A stretch of 64,000 nucleotides of DNA from an uncultured Gilliamella sp. (GCA_946482005.1 CAMLPV010000013.1:1-64000); one strand, 5' to 3'; shown: positions 50,425 to 62,234, numbered from the stretch's first letter. Made by a program: numbers and translations. The notes: generated from the letters alone by a model not told the origin.

Positions 50425-51861
50425 ATGACAATCGATCCTGAATTATTACAATCATTAGAAATATTCAAACATTTTTTTGATTTAATCCATCAGCCAATGG
50501 CTATTATCGATAAAGAAGGTAAATACATTTATTATAATCGGGAAAGTGCAGAACTTGATGGTTATCCTATGGAACAAGCCATTGGTAAACCAATGCTTAA
50601 AGTTTATCCTAATTTAAGGAAAGAAGATAGTACCATGTTACAAGCTTTACAACAAGGTAAGGAATATCAGGATAATTATCAAAGCTACTATAATCATGTA
50701 GGTAAACTTGTTGATTATATGCATACCACCGTACCGCTTTATAACAAGCATAAAGAGATTATTGGTGCGATCGAAATAGGACGAAATTTATCAACTGTTA
50801 GACAATTACAAGATCAAGTATTCAAACTTAATAGTAAGTTATACCAAAACAAAGACCAACCATTACCTGAAATTGTTTTTGTATCGCAGAAAATGCAAAA
50901 GGTTATTGATCAAACAAATATTTTAGGGGCGAATGATGTTCCAGTTTTAATTGTTGGTGAAACTGGAACGGGTAAAGAGCTTTTTGCTCACTTAATACAT
51001 CAAACGAGTCATCGTCGTAATAATGCGTTTATTTCGTTAAATTGTAGTGCTTTACCAACCACATTAATTGAAAGTACCTTATTTGGAACAGTGAAAGGTG
51101 CGTTTACTGGTGCTGAAAATCATCCTGGTTATTTAGAACTGGCTAACGGGGGAACACTATTTCTTGACGAACTTAATGCTATGCCACTTGATATGCAAAG
51201 CAAATTACTTAGATTTTTACAAGAAAAGACTTACTGGCCTTTAGGTGGCAATAAAGAGCAACATGCCGATGTAAGAATTGTTGCCGCCATGAATGAATCA
51301 CCTGCAGAGTTATTAAAAACCGGGAAAATGCGAAGTGACCTATTTTATCGATTAAATGTAGGATTAATTAAACTCCCAGCACTTCGAGAAAGGAAAGAAG
51401 ATATTCCTGTATTAGCTCGATACTTTATTGATAAACATAAAACCGATGTAAATGTTGTGATAACAGGTATTAGCGAACACGCATTACAACAACTCATGTC
51501 TGCTCCTTGGCCGGGAAATGTAAGAATGCTTGAAAATGCAATCGTACGTAGTATAGTCTTACAAAATGAACCGGGAGAATTGCAACAAATTATCCTTGAC
51601 GACGAACTATTTGACATTCACAGCCCTTACCCAGAAAATCAATCTGAAACTAAATTTGAAAAACCAAGTACAAGCATAGTCGCAAGCAATAACAATTTAA
51701 CCGAACAAGTTGAAAATTATGAAAAACAACTTATTATTGATGCATTAAATCAAGCAAACGGTAAAATTATTGCTGCTGCAAAACTATTAAATATTTCACG
51801 GACTACATTACAATATAAGGTAAAAAAATACCACATTCAAATGGGAGTAATAGATAACTAG
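50425..51861 (+). CDS. Sigma-54-dependent transcriptional activator, PAS-AAA-Fis (RocR-like)
   Basis: 478 residues. N-terminal PAS domain (MAIIDKEGKYIYYNRESAEL), AAA+ domain with Walker A GETGTGKE, sigma-54 loop GAFTGA and Walker [13 protein letters not shown], and C-terminal Fis-type helix-turn-helix (AAAKLLNISRTTLQYKVKKY). The layout matches RocR-type regulators of arginine/ornithine catabolism. There is no receiver domain, so it should sense a small molecule through PAS. It is divergent from the decarboxylase operon, whose sigma-54 promoter it most likely activates. Confidence 0.87.
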   Translation: MTIDPELLQSLEIFKHFFDLIHQPMAIIDKEGKYIYYNRESAELDGYPMEQAIGKPMLKVYPNLRKEDSTMLQALQQGKEYQDNYQSYYNHVGKLVDYMHTTVPLYNKHKEIIGAIEIGRNLSTVRQLQDQVFKLNSKLYQNKDQPLPEIVFVSQKMQKVIDQTNILGANDVPVLIVGETGTGKELFAHLIHQTSHRRNNAFISLNCSALPTTLIESTLFGTVKGAFTGAENHPGYLELANGGTLFLDELNAMPLDMQSKLLRFLQEKTYWPLGGNKEQHADVRIVAAMNESPAELLKTGKMRSDLFYRLNVGLIKLPALRERKEDIPVLARYFIDKHKTDVNVVITGISEHALQQLMSAPWPGNVRMLENAIVRSIVLQNEPGELQQIILDDELFDIHSPYPENQSETKFEKPSTSIVASNNNLTEQVENYEKQLIIDALNQANGKIIAAAKLLNISRTTLQYKVKKYHIQMGVIDN

Positions 51862-51867
51862 TCTCTG

Positions 51868-53049
51868 TTAATCAAAGGCTTGTGCGCAGGCAAATGCACT
51901 GCTCCAGGCCCATTGAAAATTATAACCGCCTAACCAACCAGCTACATCAACAACTTCACCAATAAAATAGAGATTCGGATGTGATTTAACCGCCATCGTT
52001 TTTGAAGATAACGCATCGGTACTGACTCCTCCTAATGTCACTTCAGCTGTTCGATATCCTTCCGTACCATTTGGCGTTATATACCATTGAGTCAATGTAT
52101 TATAAAGGTCTTGTTGCTGCTTCGGGTTAAGTTGCTTAACCGTTATGTCAGTTATCAATTTCAATTGTATTAATGCCTCAATCAGCCTTTTAGGTAAAAT
52201 CTGTGATAAACAATTTTTTAGGGTTTGATTGCGATTTTGTTCAAGTAATGGTTTAAATGTTGATTCAAATGGCCTATCTGGCAATAAGTTAATAATGATT
52301 GGATCCCCTGCTTGCCAATAACTTGAAATTTGTAAAATTGCGGGTCCTGATAATCCACGATGGGTGAATAATAAGTTTTCTTTAAAACGGATTCGTTCAT
52401 TAGATACTTCAACCGGAACAGCAATTCCTGATAACGTGGATAATACTTCTAACAACGGTTTATGTAACGTAAATGGTACCAGTCCCGCTTTTACTGGTAC
52501 AACAGGGATAGCAAATTTTTCAGCTATTTTGTATCCGATAGAGGTCATGCCAAGTGCTGGCATCGACTGTCCGCCTGTTGCCACAATTAACTGTTCAGTT
52601 TCAATACAACCTTGTGAAGTATATAACTTAAATCCTTTATCTACAGACTCAACTTCTTCTAACTGTGTTTGTAGCATAAATTTAACTTGTCCTTTTTGAC
52701 ACTCTTGTGCAAGCATATCGACAATATCTTGAGCTGAATTATCACAAAATAACTGACCATGATCTTTTTCATGATAAGCAATCTTATATTCATTAACTAA
52801 TTGAATAAAATCCCATTGGGAGAATCGTTTTAAAGCAGATTTACAAAAATGCGGATTTTGAGAAATATAATTACTTGCTTCAACAGTGAGATTAGTAAAA
52901 TTACATTTACCACCACCAGACATTAATATTTTACGGCCAATTTTTTTACCATTATCAATTATAGTGACATCATAGCCTCTTTGTCCTAATAATCCCGCAC
53001 AAAACAGCCCTGCTGCTCCAGCACCTACAATTGTAATTTTCGTTTGCAT
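51868..53049 (-). CDS. HI0933/YhiN-type FAD-dependent oxidoreductase
   Basis: 393 residues. N-terminal FAD-binding loop IVGAGAAGLFCAGLLGQRGY, the family motif GRKILMSGGGKCNFTN, VATGGQSMPALG and the C-terminal LYFIGEVVDVAGWLGGYNFQWA. Typical length for YhiN (about 400). Function in E. coli is unknown; some relatives reduce flavin substrates. It ends six bases from the convergent activator gene, leaving no separate terminator. Confidence 0.9.
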   Translation of the reverse strand: MQTKITIVGAGAAGLFCAGLLGQRGYDVTIIDNGKKIGRKILMSGGGKCNFTNLTVEASNYISQNPHFCKSALKRFSQWDFIQLVNEYKIAYHEKDHGQLFCDNSAQDIVDMLAQECQKGQVKFMLQTQLEEVESVDKGFKLYTSQGCIETEQLIVATGGQSMPALGMTSIGYKIAEKFAIPVVPVKAGLVPFTLHKPLLEVLSTLSGIAVPVEVSNERIRFKENLLFTHRGLSGPAILQISSYWQAGDPIIINLLPDRPFESTFKPLLEQNRNQTLKNCLSQILPKRLIEALIQLKLITDITVKQLNPKQQQDLYNTLTQWYITPNGTEGYRTAEVTLGGVSTDALSSKTMAVKSHPNLYFIGEVVDVAGWLGGYNFQWAWSSAFACAQAFD

Positions 53050-53448
53050 ATTTAATATACATTACTCAAAGAAAAGATGACCTATTATAACAGTATAAAT
53101 CTTGCGATTCTAACTACCTCAATCTTGAAAAAATTGTGAAAACATTGTCTATTTTGATGCTCATAATTTCCTTTTTACAAACTTTTTTTGATCAAATATT
53201 AATTCTGATTATGAAAAAAACGATCGTTTACCAAGATTTTATCCTAATAAAAATTTAATTTTAATAAAAACAGATAATTAAAATCAGATATTAGCTTCAT
53301 TAATAACTTTAATATAAGTTATTAGAAGATTGACTTATAAGTAATATTTATTTGACCAAAATACTATTTTTCTTTAATTTCTTAGTCATTATGGGATTAA
53401 AGCCTATTTTTTCTTAAATTATAAAAGCGATGAATTAGAGGCAATGAT
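53050..53448. other. Intergenic region upstream of gltB
   Basis: About 400 AT-rich bases without a gene. Candidate gltB promoter: TTGACC near 53353 with a TAATTT -10 17 bases later. A 12-base palindrome AAACGATCGTTT lies at 53218-53229 and might be an operator. Both calls are weak. Confidence 0.35.
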
Positions 53449-56400
53449 ATGTTATATAACCAGCATCATGAAAAAGATAACTGCGGATTTGGTTTAATAG
53501 CTCATATTGAAGGGCAACCAAGTCATAAAGTGGTGCGTACTGCAATACACGGGCTTGCCCGAATGCAACACCGAGGAGCCATACTATCAGACGGTAAAAC
53601 TGGTGATGGCTGTGGCCTTTTATTACAAAAACCTGATCGTTTTTTTAGACTAGTTGCACAAGAAGCTGGCTGGCGTTTAGCTACCAATTATGCTGTTGGT
53701 ATGCTATTTTTAAGTCAAGACGAAAAAGAAGCACAAGCTAGCCGTGATATTGTCGAAGAAGAACTTGCTAATGAAACTTTATCTATTTTAGGTTGGCGTG
53801 AAGTACCTATCGATAAAAGTGTTTTAGGCGAAATCGCCTTATCATCACTACCACAAATTGAACAAGTTTTTGTCAATGCCCCTGCTGGATGGACTAAAAT
53901 TGATTTAGAGCGTCGTTTATATATGGTGCGTCGCCGTATTGAAAAACGAGTACAAGATGATACTTTTTATGTATGCAGTTTTTCAAATCAGGTTAATATC
54001 TATAAAGGCCTTTGCATGCCTAAAGATTTACCACGATTTTATTTAGATTTAGCGGATCTGCGTATGGAAACTGCAATTTGTTTATTCCATCAACGATTTT
54101 CAACCAATACGGTTCCTCGTTGGCCGCTCGCCCAACCTTTTAGACATCTAGCCCATAATGGTGAAATTAATACCATTGAAGGTAATAGACAATGGGCAAA
54201 AGCACGTTCTTATAAATTTAAAACACCATTGATACCCGATCTACAAGATGCCGCACCTTTCGTAAATGTTACGGGTTCGGATTCAAGTTCATTAGATAAT
54301 ATGCTTGAACTATTTTTAGTGGGCGGTATGGATATAGTGCGTGCTATGCGCCTACTTGTGCCACCTGCATGGCAAAATAATCCTGACATGAACGAAGATC
54401 TACGTGCCTTTTTTGATTTTAATTCAATGCATATGGAACCATGGGATGGTCCAGCAGGTATTGTTATGTCTGACGGACGTTACGCAGCCTGTAATTTAGA
54501 CCGTAATGGTTTGCGCCCTGCTCGTTATGTCATTACCACCGATAAACTCATTACCTGCGCATCAGAAATTGGTATTTGGGATTATCAACCTGACGAAGTT
54601 GTCGCTAAAGGACGCGTTGGCCCAGGCGAACTGATGGTAATTGATACTGAAGAAGGCCGTATTTTACAATCATCAGAAACTGATAACGACCTACAAAAAC
54701 GTCATCCTTATAAAGAATGGATGGCTAAAAACGTGAAGCGACTTATTCCTCTTGAAGATTTACCCGATGAAAATATTGGTTCACGCACCTATGATGATGT
54801 ATTACTTGCTACCTATCAAAAACAATTTGGTTATAGTAGTGAAGAACTTGAACAATGTATCCGAGTTTTAGGTGAAAACGGTCAAGAAGCCACTGGCTCG
54901 ATGGGAGATGATACGCCATTTGCGGTACTATCAAGCAGACCACGCCTGATTTATGATTACTTCAGACAAAAATTTGCCCAAGTCACCAATCCTCCAATCG
55001 ATCCATTGCGTGAAGCTCACGTAATGTCACTTTCTACCAGCATTGGACGTGAAATGAATGTTTTTGCTGAAGCAGAAGGACAAGCGCATCGTGTGGCATT
55101 TAAATATCCGGTTTTAGTTCATTCAGATCTTGAGCAGTTAATCGCCTTAGAGTCTCGCTACTATAAATCTGAAAAACTTGATATGACTTATGATATTGAC
55201 GGCAGTTTGCGCGATGCAATTGAACAGTTATGTGGTGATGCTGAAGCAAAAGTACGTAATGGTACAGTATTACTAATTCTATCAGATAAAAATATTGCAG
55301 CTGATCGCTTACCTATTCCTGCACCTATGGCGTTAGGCGCAGTACAGCAACGCTTAGTTGAAAAGAATTTACGTTGTGATGCAAATATTATTGTAGAAAC
55401 AGGTAGTTGTCGTGACCCACATCAATTCGCCGTACTTATCGGTTTTGGTGCTACAGCCATTTATCCTTATTTAGCGTACGAAACTTTAGCAAAAATGGTT
55501 GATAATGGCACCATTAATAAATCCTACCGCGAAGCTATTTTGAATTATCGTAATGGGATTAATAAAGGTTTATATAAAATCATGTCTAAAATGGGCATCT
55601 CAACCGTTGCCTCTTATCGATGTTCAAAACTATTTGAAGCAGTCGGATTACATAAAGATGTGGTTGATCTCTGCTTCCAAGGGGTCACTAGTCGTATCAG
55701 TGGCGCTAATTTTGATGATTTTGCTCAAGACCAATTTAATTTATCCAAAAGTGCTTGGTTACGTCGTAAACCATTAGATCAAGGTGGATTACTTAAATTT
55801 GTTTATGGTGGCGAATATCATGCTTATAATCCCGATGTTGTACAATCATTACAACGTGCTGTCAATAATGGCAACTACGAAGATTATAAACGTTATGCAG
55901 ATATCGTTGATAATCGACCTGTTGCTACATTGCGTGATTTATTAAAACTTAATCCACCTGAAAATGGGGCTATTGCACTTGATGAAGTTGAACCTGAAGA
56001 ATCATTGTTTAAACGTTTCGACTCAGCAGCAATGTCAATTGGCGCACTTAGCCCAGAAGCGCATGAATCACTTGCAACAGCAATGAATACTTTAGGGGGT
56101 TATTCAAATTCTGGTGAGGGAGGTGAAGATCCTGCGCGCTATAACACCATCAAAGTTTCTCGTATTAAACAAGTTGCATCAGGTCGTTTTGGGGTAACAC
56201 CGGGTTATTTAATGAGTGCAGATGTCATTCAAATTAAAGTGGCACAAGGTGCTAAACCAGGTGAAGGCGGTCAACTACCAGGCGATAAAGTCACACCTTA
56301 TATTGCTAAATTACGTTTTTCAGTCCCTGGCGTAACCCTAATTTCGCCACCGCCTCATCACGATATTTACTCTATTGAGGATTTAGCTCAGCTAATTTTC

Positions 56401-57906
56401 GATTTAAAACAGATTAACCCAAATGCAATGATTTCAGTTAAATTGGTTTCAGAGCCAGGCGTAGGAACCATTGCGACTGGTGTGGCTAAAGCTTATGCCG
56501 ATTTAATCACTATTTCAGGTTATGACGGCGGAACAGGAGCGAGTCCATTAACATCAGTTAAATATGCGGGTTCACCATGGGAGCTGGGACTTGTTGAAAC
56601 CCAACAATCTTTAGTTGCAAACGGATTACGTCACAAAATACGTTTACAAGTTGATGGTGGATTAAAAACTGGTACAGATATTGTAAAAGCCGCTATTTTA
56701 GGTGCAGAAAGCTTTGGTTTTGGTACAGGACCAATGGTTGCCTTAGGTTGTAAATACTTGCGTATTTGTCATCTTAATAATTGTGCGACAGGTGTTGCTA
56801 CCCAAGATGAAAAATTACGGAGTGAGCATTATCATGGTTTACCGGAAAAAGCCATGAATTATTTCCGCTTTATTGCACGTAATACCCGAGAAGTTATGGC
56901 TGAGCTCGGCGTAAGTCGTATTGTTGATTTAATCGGACGGACGGATCTTCTTTTAGAACTGGACGGTATTACCGCTAAACAACAAAAACTGGATTTATCA
57001 AGTCTCCTCGAAACAGCGACACCACATGAAGGTAAACCTGTTTACTGCATTGAAGATAATAAACCATTTGATAAAGGTGTACTTAATAAAGAGATCATCA
57101 CACAAACCCAACAGTTTGTTGATGCGCGCCAAAGTAAAAGTTTCTACTTTGATATTCAAAACACAGACCGTTCTGTGGGCACTAGTCTATCGGGCTATAT
57201 TGCCAAAAAATATGGTGATCAAGGTTTAGTATCAGAACCAATCTCATTAAACTTCAATGGCACAGCCGGTCAAAGTTTTGGTGTATGGAATGCTGGTGGC
57301 GTAGATTTAACCCTAACAGGTGATGCCAACGACTATGTTGGGAAAGGCATGGCAGGCGGTCGCATTGTGATTCGTCCACCTCAAGGCTCAGCGTTTTTAA
57401 GCCATGAAGCAACTATTGCTGGAAATACCTGTCTCTATGGCGCAACAGGAGGTAAATTATACGCAGCAGGTCGTGCTGGCGAACGTTTTGCTGTACGTAA
57501 TTCTGGTGCCATCAGTGTGGTTGAGGGGATTGGTGATAACGGTTGTGAATATATGACTGGCGGTATTGTTTGTGTTTTAGGTAAAACCGGTGTTAACTTT
57601 GGTGCGGGAATGACGGGTGGCTTTGCTTATATCTTAGATATTGATGGTGATTTTGATAAACGCATAAATAAAGAATTAGTTGAAATGTTAAATGTTGCTG
57701 ATTACCCAATTCATGAAGAACATCTTCGTGGCTTAATCATGGAACATGCTCAACTGACCAACTCATCTCGTGCGGAAGAAATCTTAGCTAATTGGCAAGA
57801 ATTTGCTAAACAATTTGTATTAGTTAAACCAAAATCCAGCGATGTAAAAGCACTACTTGGTCATCGTAGTCGTTCATCAGCAGAACTACGCGTTCAGGCA
57901 CAGTAA
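53449..57906 (+). CDS. gltB: Glutamate synthase (NADPH) large subunit
   Basis: 1485 residues, close to E. coli GltB. It begins with a short propeptide; the Ntn glutaminase nucleophile is Cys12 in DNCGFGLIAH. The central and FMN-binding domains contain GGYSNSGEGGEDPARY and ISGYDGGTGASPLTS. The 3Fe-4S cysteines lie in CKYLRICHLNNCATGV. The C-terminal beta-helix has repeated G-rich turns (GGRIVIRPP, GGIVCVLGKTG). With GltD it makes two glutamates from glutamine and 2-oxoglutarate, pairing with GlnA in ammonium assimilation. 12 bases before gltD. Confidence 0.98.
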   Translation: MLYNQHHEKDNCGFGLIAHIEGQPSHKVVRTAIHGLARMQHRGAILSDGKTGDGCGLLLQKPDRFFRLVAQEAGWRLATNYAVGMLFLSQDEKEAQASRDIVEEELANETLSILGWREVPIDKSVLGEIALSSLPQIEQVFVNAPAGWTKIDLERRLYMVRRRIEKRVQDDTFYVCSFSNQVNIYKGLCMPKDLPRFYLDLADLRMETAICLFHQRFSTNTVPRWPLAQPFRHLAHNGEINTIEGNRQWAKARSYKFKTPLIPDLQDAAPFVNVTGSDSSSLDNMLELFLVGGMDIVRAMRLLVPPAWQNNPDMNEDLRAFFDFNSMHMEPWDGPAGIVMSDGRYAACNLDRNGLRPARYVITTDKLITCASEIGIWDYQPDEVVAKGRVGPGELMVIDTEEGRILQSSETDNDLQKRHPYKEWMAKNVKRLIPLEDLPDENIGSRTYDDVLLATYQKQFGYSSEELEQCIRVLGENGQEATGSMGDDTPFAVLSSRPRLIYDYFRQKFAQVTNPPIDPLREAHVMSLSTSIGREMNVFAEAEGQAHRVAFKYPVLVHSDLEQLIALESRYYKSEKLDMTYDIDGSLRDAIEQLCGDAEAKVRNGTVLLILSDKNIAADRLPIPAPMALGAVQQRLVEKNLRCDANIIVETGSCRDPHQFAVLIGFGATAIYPYLAYETLAKMVDNGTINKSYREAILNYRNGINKGLYKIMSKMGISTVASYRCSKLFEAVGLHKDVVDLCFQGVTSRISGANFDDFAQDQFNLSKSAWLRRKPLDQGGLLKFVYGGEYHAYNPDVVQSLQRAVNNGNYEDYKRYADIVDNRPVATLRDLLKLNPPENGAIALDEVEPEESLFKRFDSAAMSIGALSPEAHESLATAMNTLGGYSNSGEGGEDPARYNTIKVSRIKQVASGRFGVTPGYLMSADVIQIKVAQGAKPGEGGQLPGDKVTPYIAKLRFSVPGVTLISPPPHHDIYSIEDLAQLIFDLKQINPNAMISVKLVSEPGVGTIATGVAKAYADLITISGYDGGTGASPLTSVKYAGSPWELGLVETQQSLVANGLRHKIRLQVDGGLKTGTDIVKAAILGAESFGFGTGPMVALGCKYLRICHLNNCATGVATQDEKLRSEHYHGLPEKAMNYFRFIARNTREVMAELGVSRIVDLIGRTDLLLELDGITAKQQKLDLSSLLETATPHEGKPVYCIEDNKPFDKGVLNKEIITQTQQFVDARQSKSFYFDIQNTDRSVGTSLSGYIAKKYGDQGLVSEPISLNFNGTAGQSFGVWNAGGVDLTLTGDANDYVGKGMAGGRIVIRPPQGSAFLSHEATIAGNTCLYGATGGKLYAAGRAGERFAVRNSGAISVVEGIGDNGCEYMTGGIVCVLGKTGVNFGAGMTGGFAYILDIDGDFDKRINKELVEMLNVADYPIHEEHLRGLIMEHAQLTNSSRAEEILANWQEFAKQFVLVKPKSSDVKALLGHRSRSSAELRVQAQ

Positions 57907-59331
<1,425 letters not shown>

Positions 59332-59353
59332 TTGCTAGTTTTTTAATAAAAAT

Positions 59354-59381
59354 AAAACCCGCTTTATATAAGCGGGTTTTT
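59354..59381 (+). terminator. Terminator of gltBD
   Basis: Eleven-base stem AAAACCCGCTT/AAGCGGGTTTT with a five-base loop and a T-run, 22 bases after the gltD stop. Confidence 0.92.
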
Positions 59382-59438
59382 AATTATAGATAAGTTCATT
59401 TCAGCAATAGTCTATCCAATAATGAATAATGTAAAAAA

Positions 59439-59969
59439 TTAAGCCAATTCTGCATCTACTATTGGTTGTTCATTTCCATATTCATCAATTAAAAAAATTG
59501 ATACCCAATCAACACCATCGCAGAGTAGCTGTTGCCACGTGATTTTACGCTCATCAATTAAGTTCACATTGCCATTTTCATCAAAGTCATAAAGTTCTTT
59601 CTCAGAATCATAGTCAGTACTGTAGCCAAATGTTAATTTTATTTTTGACGCAGGCACATTAAGTTTTTCAAGTGATCTATTGTTCTTCTCTTCATTAGAG
59701 TGACTATCACAAAACATTGCGTTATATCCATGCACCGTTTCATCAAATAGCAATATTTCTTCTTTACTATTAATGGATTTTGCCACAATTTTAATATTGG
59801 AAAAAGTTGGCTCTAAACCAGTAATATAGCCATCTTCTAATTCACCATAATAGTAAATTTCAAACCATTGTTCTTTATTGGATGATTGGATAAAAAAAGA
59901 TGTTTCTCCGTCAAACTCATCTTCAATAATGTTTATAGCGTATTGTGTTAAATGGGATGGTATTTTCAT
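59439..59969 (-). CDS. Unrecognised acidic protein, 176 residues
   Basis: I do not recognise this family. It is very acidic (many Glu and Asp) and rich in beta-strand-forming residues, with WFEIYYYGELEDGY, IKLTFGYSTDYDSE and YDFDENGNVNLIDE stretches. There is no signal peptide or membrane segment, so it is probably cytosolic. It follows the glutathione transferase gene by 11 bases on the same strand. Acidity and length would fit an immunity protein, but no partner toxin is visible. Confidence 0.75.
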   Translation of the reverse strand: MKIPSHLTQYAINIIEDEFDGETSFFIQSSNKEQWFEIYYYGELEDGYITGLEPTFSNIKIVAKSINSKEEILLFDETVHGYNAMFCDSHSNEEKNNRSLEKLNVPASKIKLTFGYSTDYDSEKELYDFDENGNVNLIDERKITWQQLLCDGVDWVSIFLIDEYGNEQPIVDAELA

Positions 59970-59980
59970 GTTAATTCTTC

Positions 59981-60673
59981 TTATCTATGTAAACGATATG
60001 GTTCGTCCATCGCAACAAAAGATTGTTCTTGTAATGCATCATTTATCCAATCTTTAATGCCTTTGGTATTACAAATAGTATCAATATAGTTGTTAAGAAT
60101 TGGGCTGGTTGTTATATGATAATTTTTTAATCGTAGGCATAAAGGGGCATAAAAGCCATCGGCTATACTAAAATCGCCAAACAAATAGTCACAATTTGAT
60201 TTTTTCGAGGTTAATAATGAGGATAGCAAATCATCTAAAAACATGATCTCTTTTTTTACCTCTAAATGGTCTCGTAATATTATTTGCCCTATTTGAGGAA
60301 ACTCAGCTTCAATATTCATCGGCAAATAAGTTCGAATAGCTTGAAATCCAGAATGCATTTTAGCGACTAAACTTCGAGCAATTGCTCTTTTTTTGGGATC
60401 AGCCGGCCATAAAGCTAGGTCGTGATGCTTTTCAGCTAAATATTCACAAATAGCTAAAGAGTCACTTATCACTAAATCTTCATCAATTAGGATAGGTACA
60501 GTGCCATATTTTGAAACAGAGCACATTGTCCTTTTAAACAAAGAATCATCTTTAAAACTATCAAATTTAACAAGCTTTTCGTTAAAAGGAATATCAAAAT
60601 ATTTCATCACAACCCAAGGACGCATAGACCATGTTGAGTAGTTTTTATTGCCAATATAAAGTGTATAATTCAT
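59981..60673 (-). CDS. Glutathione S-transferase family protein
   Basis: 230 residues from ATG 60673 (ribosome site AAGGGA). A TTG 21 bases upstream would add seven residues including the ribosome site itself, so I reject it. The thioredoxin-like N-terminal domain has LYIGNKNYSTWSMRPWVVMK with the catalytic-type Ser/Cys position as Ser, and the glutathione-binding cis-Pro loop YGTVPILID with DSLAICEYLAE. An all-helical C-terminal domain follows. Resembles the YfcF/zeta-like bacterial GSTs. Substrate unknown. Confidence 0.88.
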   Translation of the reverse strand: MNYTLYIGNKNYSTWSMRPWVVMKYFDIPFNEKLVKFDSFKDDSLFKRTMCSVSKYGTVPILIDEDLVISDSLAICEYLAEKHHDLALWPADPKKRAIARSLVAKMHSGFQAIRTYLPMNIEAEFPQIGQIILRDHLEVKKEIMFLDDLLSSLLTSKKSNCDYLFGDFSIADGFYAPLCLRLKNYHITTSPILNNYIDTICNTKGIKDWINDALQEQSFVAMDEPYRLHR

Positions 60674-60767
60674 ATTCAATATCCCTTTTAACAAAATTAA
60701 TTAAAATCGAAAAACTTGTTCGCTAACCAACTTTTCTTTTTTAAATAATATTTATTCCATATGTTAT

Positions 60768-61208
60768 TTATAAATAAACTAAATTGGTACCTTTTTCTGG
60801 TTGGAAAACAGCTTTTCCAAATTCATCTAGAAAATAAGCAATGTGATCCGATTTATCTCCTAATAAACGACCTTTAACTTTATTCCACGTTAATAATGCT
60901 ATTGTTGAATCCGGTTCACAGCAAATTAACATAGGTTGTTGAAGTTCATCATTCCAATAGAACTGACCACCATATAATTTATGCGCAGTTAATAACAGAT
61001 AACAGCCATATTCTTGCGATATCATATTCAGTTGTTCTTCTGGCAGACCGAAACTTTTATCAGCCATTTCTCCAATGATCATCTCAACAACGGTAATGCT
61101 TTTTTCGGAGTAATCGAGTTGGTTAATACTCCAAGTTGGACTGTGTAAAATAGCATTTTGTGCCCATGCTTCGATTTCTTGATACAATTCATTTTTTTGT
61201 TCAGTCAT
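60768..61208 (-). CDS. Unrecognised protein downstream of mazG, 146 residues
   Basis: I do not recognise the family. It is acidic and soluble, with an N-terminal helix (LYQEIEAWAQNAILHS) and a mixed alpha/beta remainder including EYGCYLLLTAHKLYGGQFYW, which is reminiscent of a small binding fold. It starts six bases after the mazG stop, so the two genes are probably co-transcribed, and it is separated from the GST gene by 95 bases. Confidence 0.8.
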   Translation of the reverse strand: MTEQKNELYQEIEAWAQNAILHSPTWSINQLDYSEKSITVVEMIIGEMADKSFGLPEEQLNMISQEYGCYLLLTAHKLYGGQFYWNDELQQPMLICCEPDSTIALLTWNKVKGRLLGDKSDHIAYFLDEFGKAVFQPEKGTNLVYL

Positions 61209-61214
61209 TTTGAT

Positions 61215-62003
61215 TCACTTTAAACGTTTATTATCTTGTTCTAACTGCTTAACACTTTGCCATGCATCTTCCATTTCTTCAAGTGTTGCGTTGGATAAAG
61301 CACGATCTTTTTGTTTGAGTATTGATTCTACTTGCTTAAAACGCCGTTCGAATTTTTTATTAGCTTGTTGTAAACAGAGTTCTGACTTTACCTTTAAATG
61401 TCTGGCTAAATTAACAGTAGCAAAAAACAGATCACCAAGCTCCTCTTCAATTTTTTGTTGATCGCGTTCAGTTTGATTGAGCTCTTGTTCTACTTCGCCA
61501 ATTTCTTCTTTTACTTTATCTAATACAGGTTGTAATTCATTCCAATCAAATCCAACTGATGCACAACGTTTTTGAATTTTTTCGGCTTTCATTAAAGCTG
61601 GGATAGAATTGGGTATATCATCTAATATTGAATATTGTGCTCGTTTATCACGTTCTTGTTGTTTTAATTGTTCCCAATTAGGTTTTTCTTTCATTTTATC
61701 GGTAAAGATATGGGGATGACGACTGACTAACTTATCGGCAACAGCATTACAGATATCATCAAAATTGAACTCCCCTTGCTCATTAGCTAAATCAGCATAA
61801 AAAATGATTTGAAATAATAAGTCACCCAATTCATTTTTTAGTTCTTGCATATTTTGATGATCAATGGCATCTAAGACTTCATAGGTTTCTTCTAAAGTAT
61901 AACTTTTTAAAGATGCGAAAGTTTGTACTCTATCCCATTCACAACCATCAATAGGATCACGAAGTTGCTTAGTAATAGCTTGTAGGCGTTTTAGTCCATT
62001 CAC
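61215..62003 (-). CDS. mazG: Nucleoside triphosphate pyrophosphohydrolase MazG
   Basis: 262 residues, matching E. coli MazG (263). Two MazG domains: the first with YTLEETYEVLDAID and ELGDLLFQ, the second with EIGEVEQEL and EELGDLFFA. The EExxE and ExxD metal ligands are present in both. It starts at GTG 62003 with AGAGGTG upstream. It hydrolyses NTPs to NMP and pyrophosphate and affects ppGpp levels. No mazEF pair is adjacent. Confidence 0.95.
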   Translation of the reverse strand: MNGLKRLQAITKQLRDPIDGCEWDRVQTFASLKSYTLEETYEVLDAIDHQNMQELKNELGDLLFQIIFYADLANEQGEFNFDDICNAVADKLVSRHPHIFTDKMKEKPNWEQLKQQERDKRAQYSILDDIPNSIPALMKAEKIQKRCASVGFDWNELQPVLDKVKEEIGEVEQELNQTERDQQKIEEELGDLFFATVNLARHLKVKSELCLQQANKKFERRFKQVESILKQKDRALSNATLEEMEDAWQSVKQLEQDNKRLK

Positions 62004-62234
62004 GATACCGACACCTCTAGGATTTTAACAATGATCACATATTGTAAAGCTTTTAAGTTAAAAACGGTTATTATTTTACACTCGAATTAACACAAATTTT
62101 TAATATAACGAGTAAAAATTTTATCGAAAATTATAATAAAAAGTATAAATATTCTGTTATTAATAGAACTTCTAGTCGATAAAAGCGAATTAAGTATATA
62201 ATAGCTTCTTATCAAATTAACCTAATGACATAAT

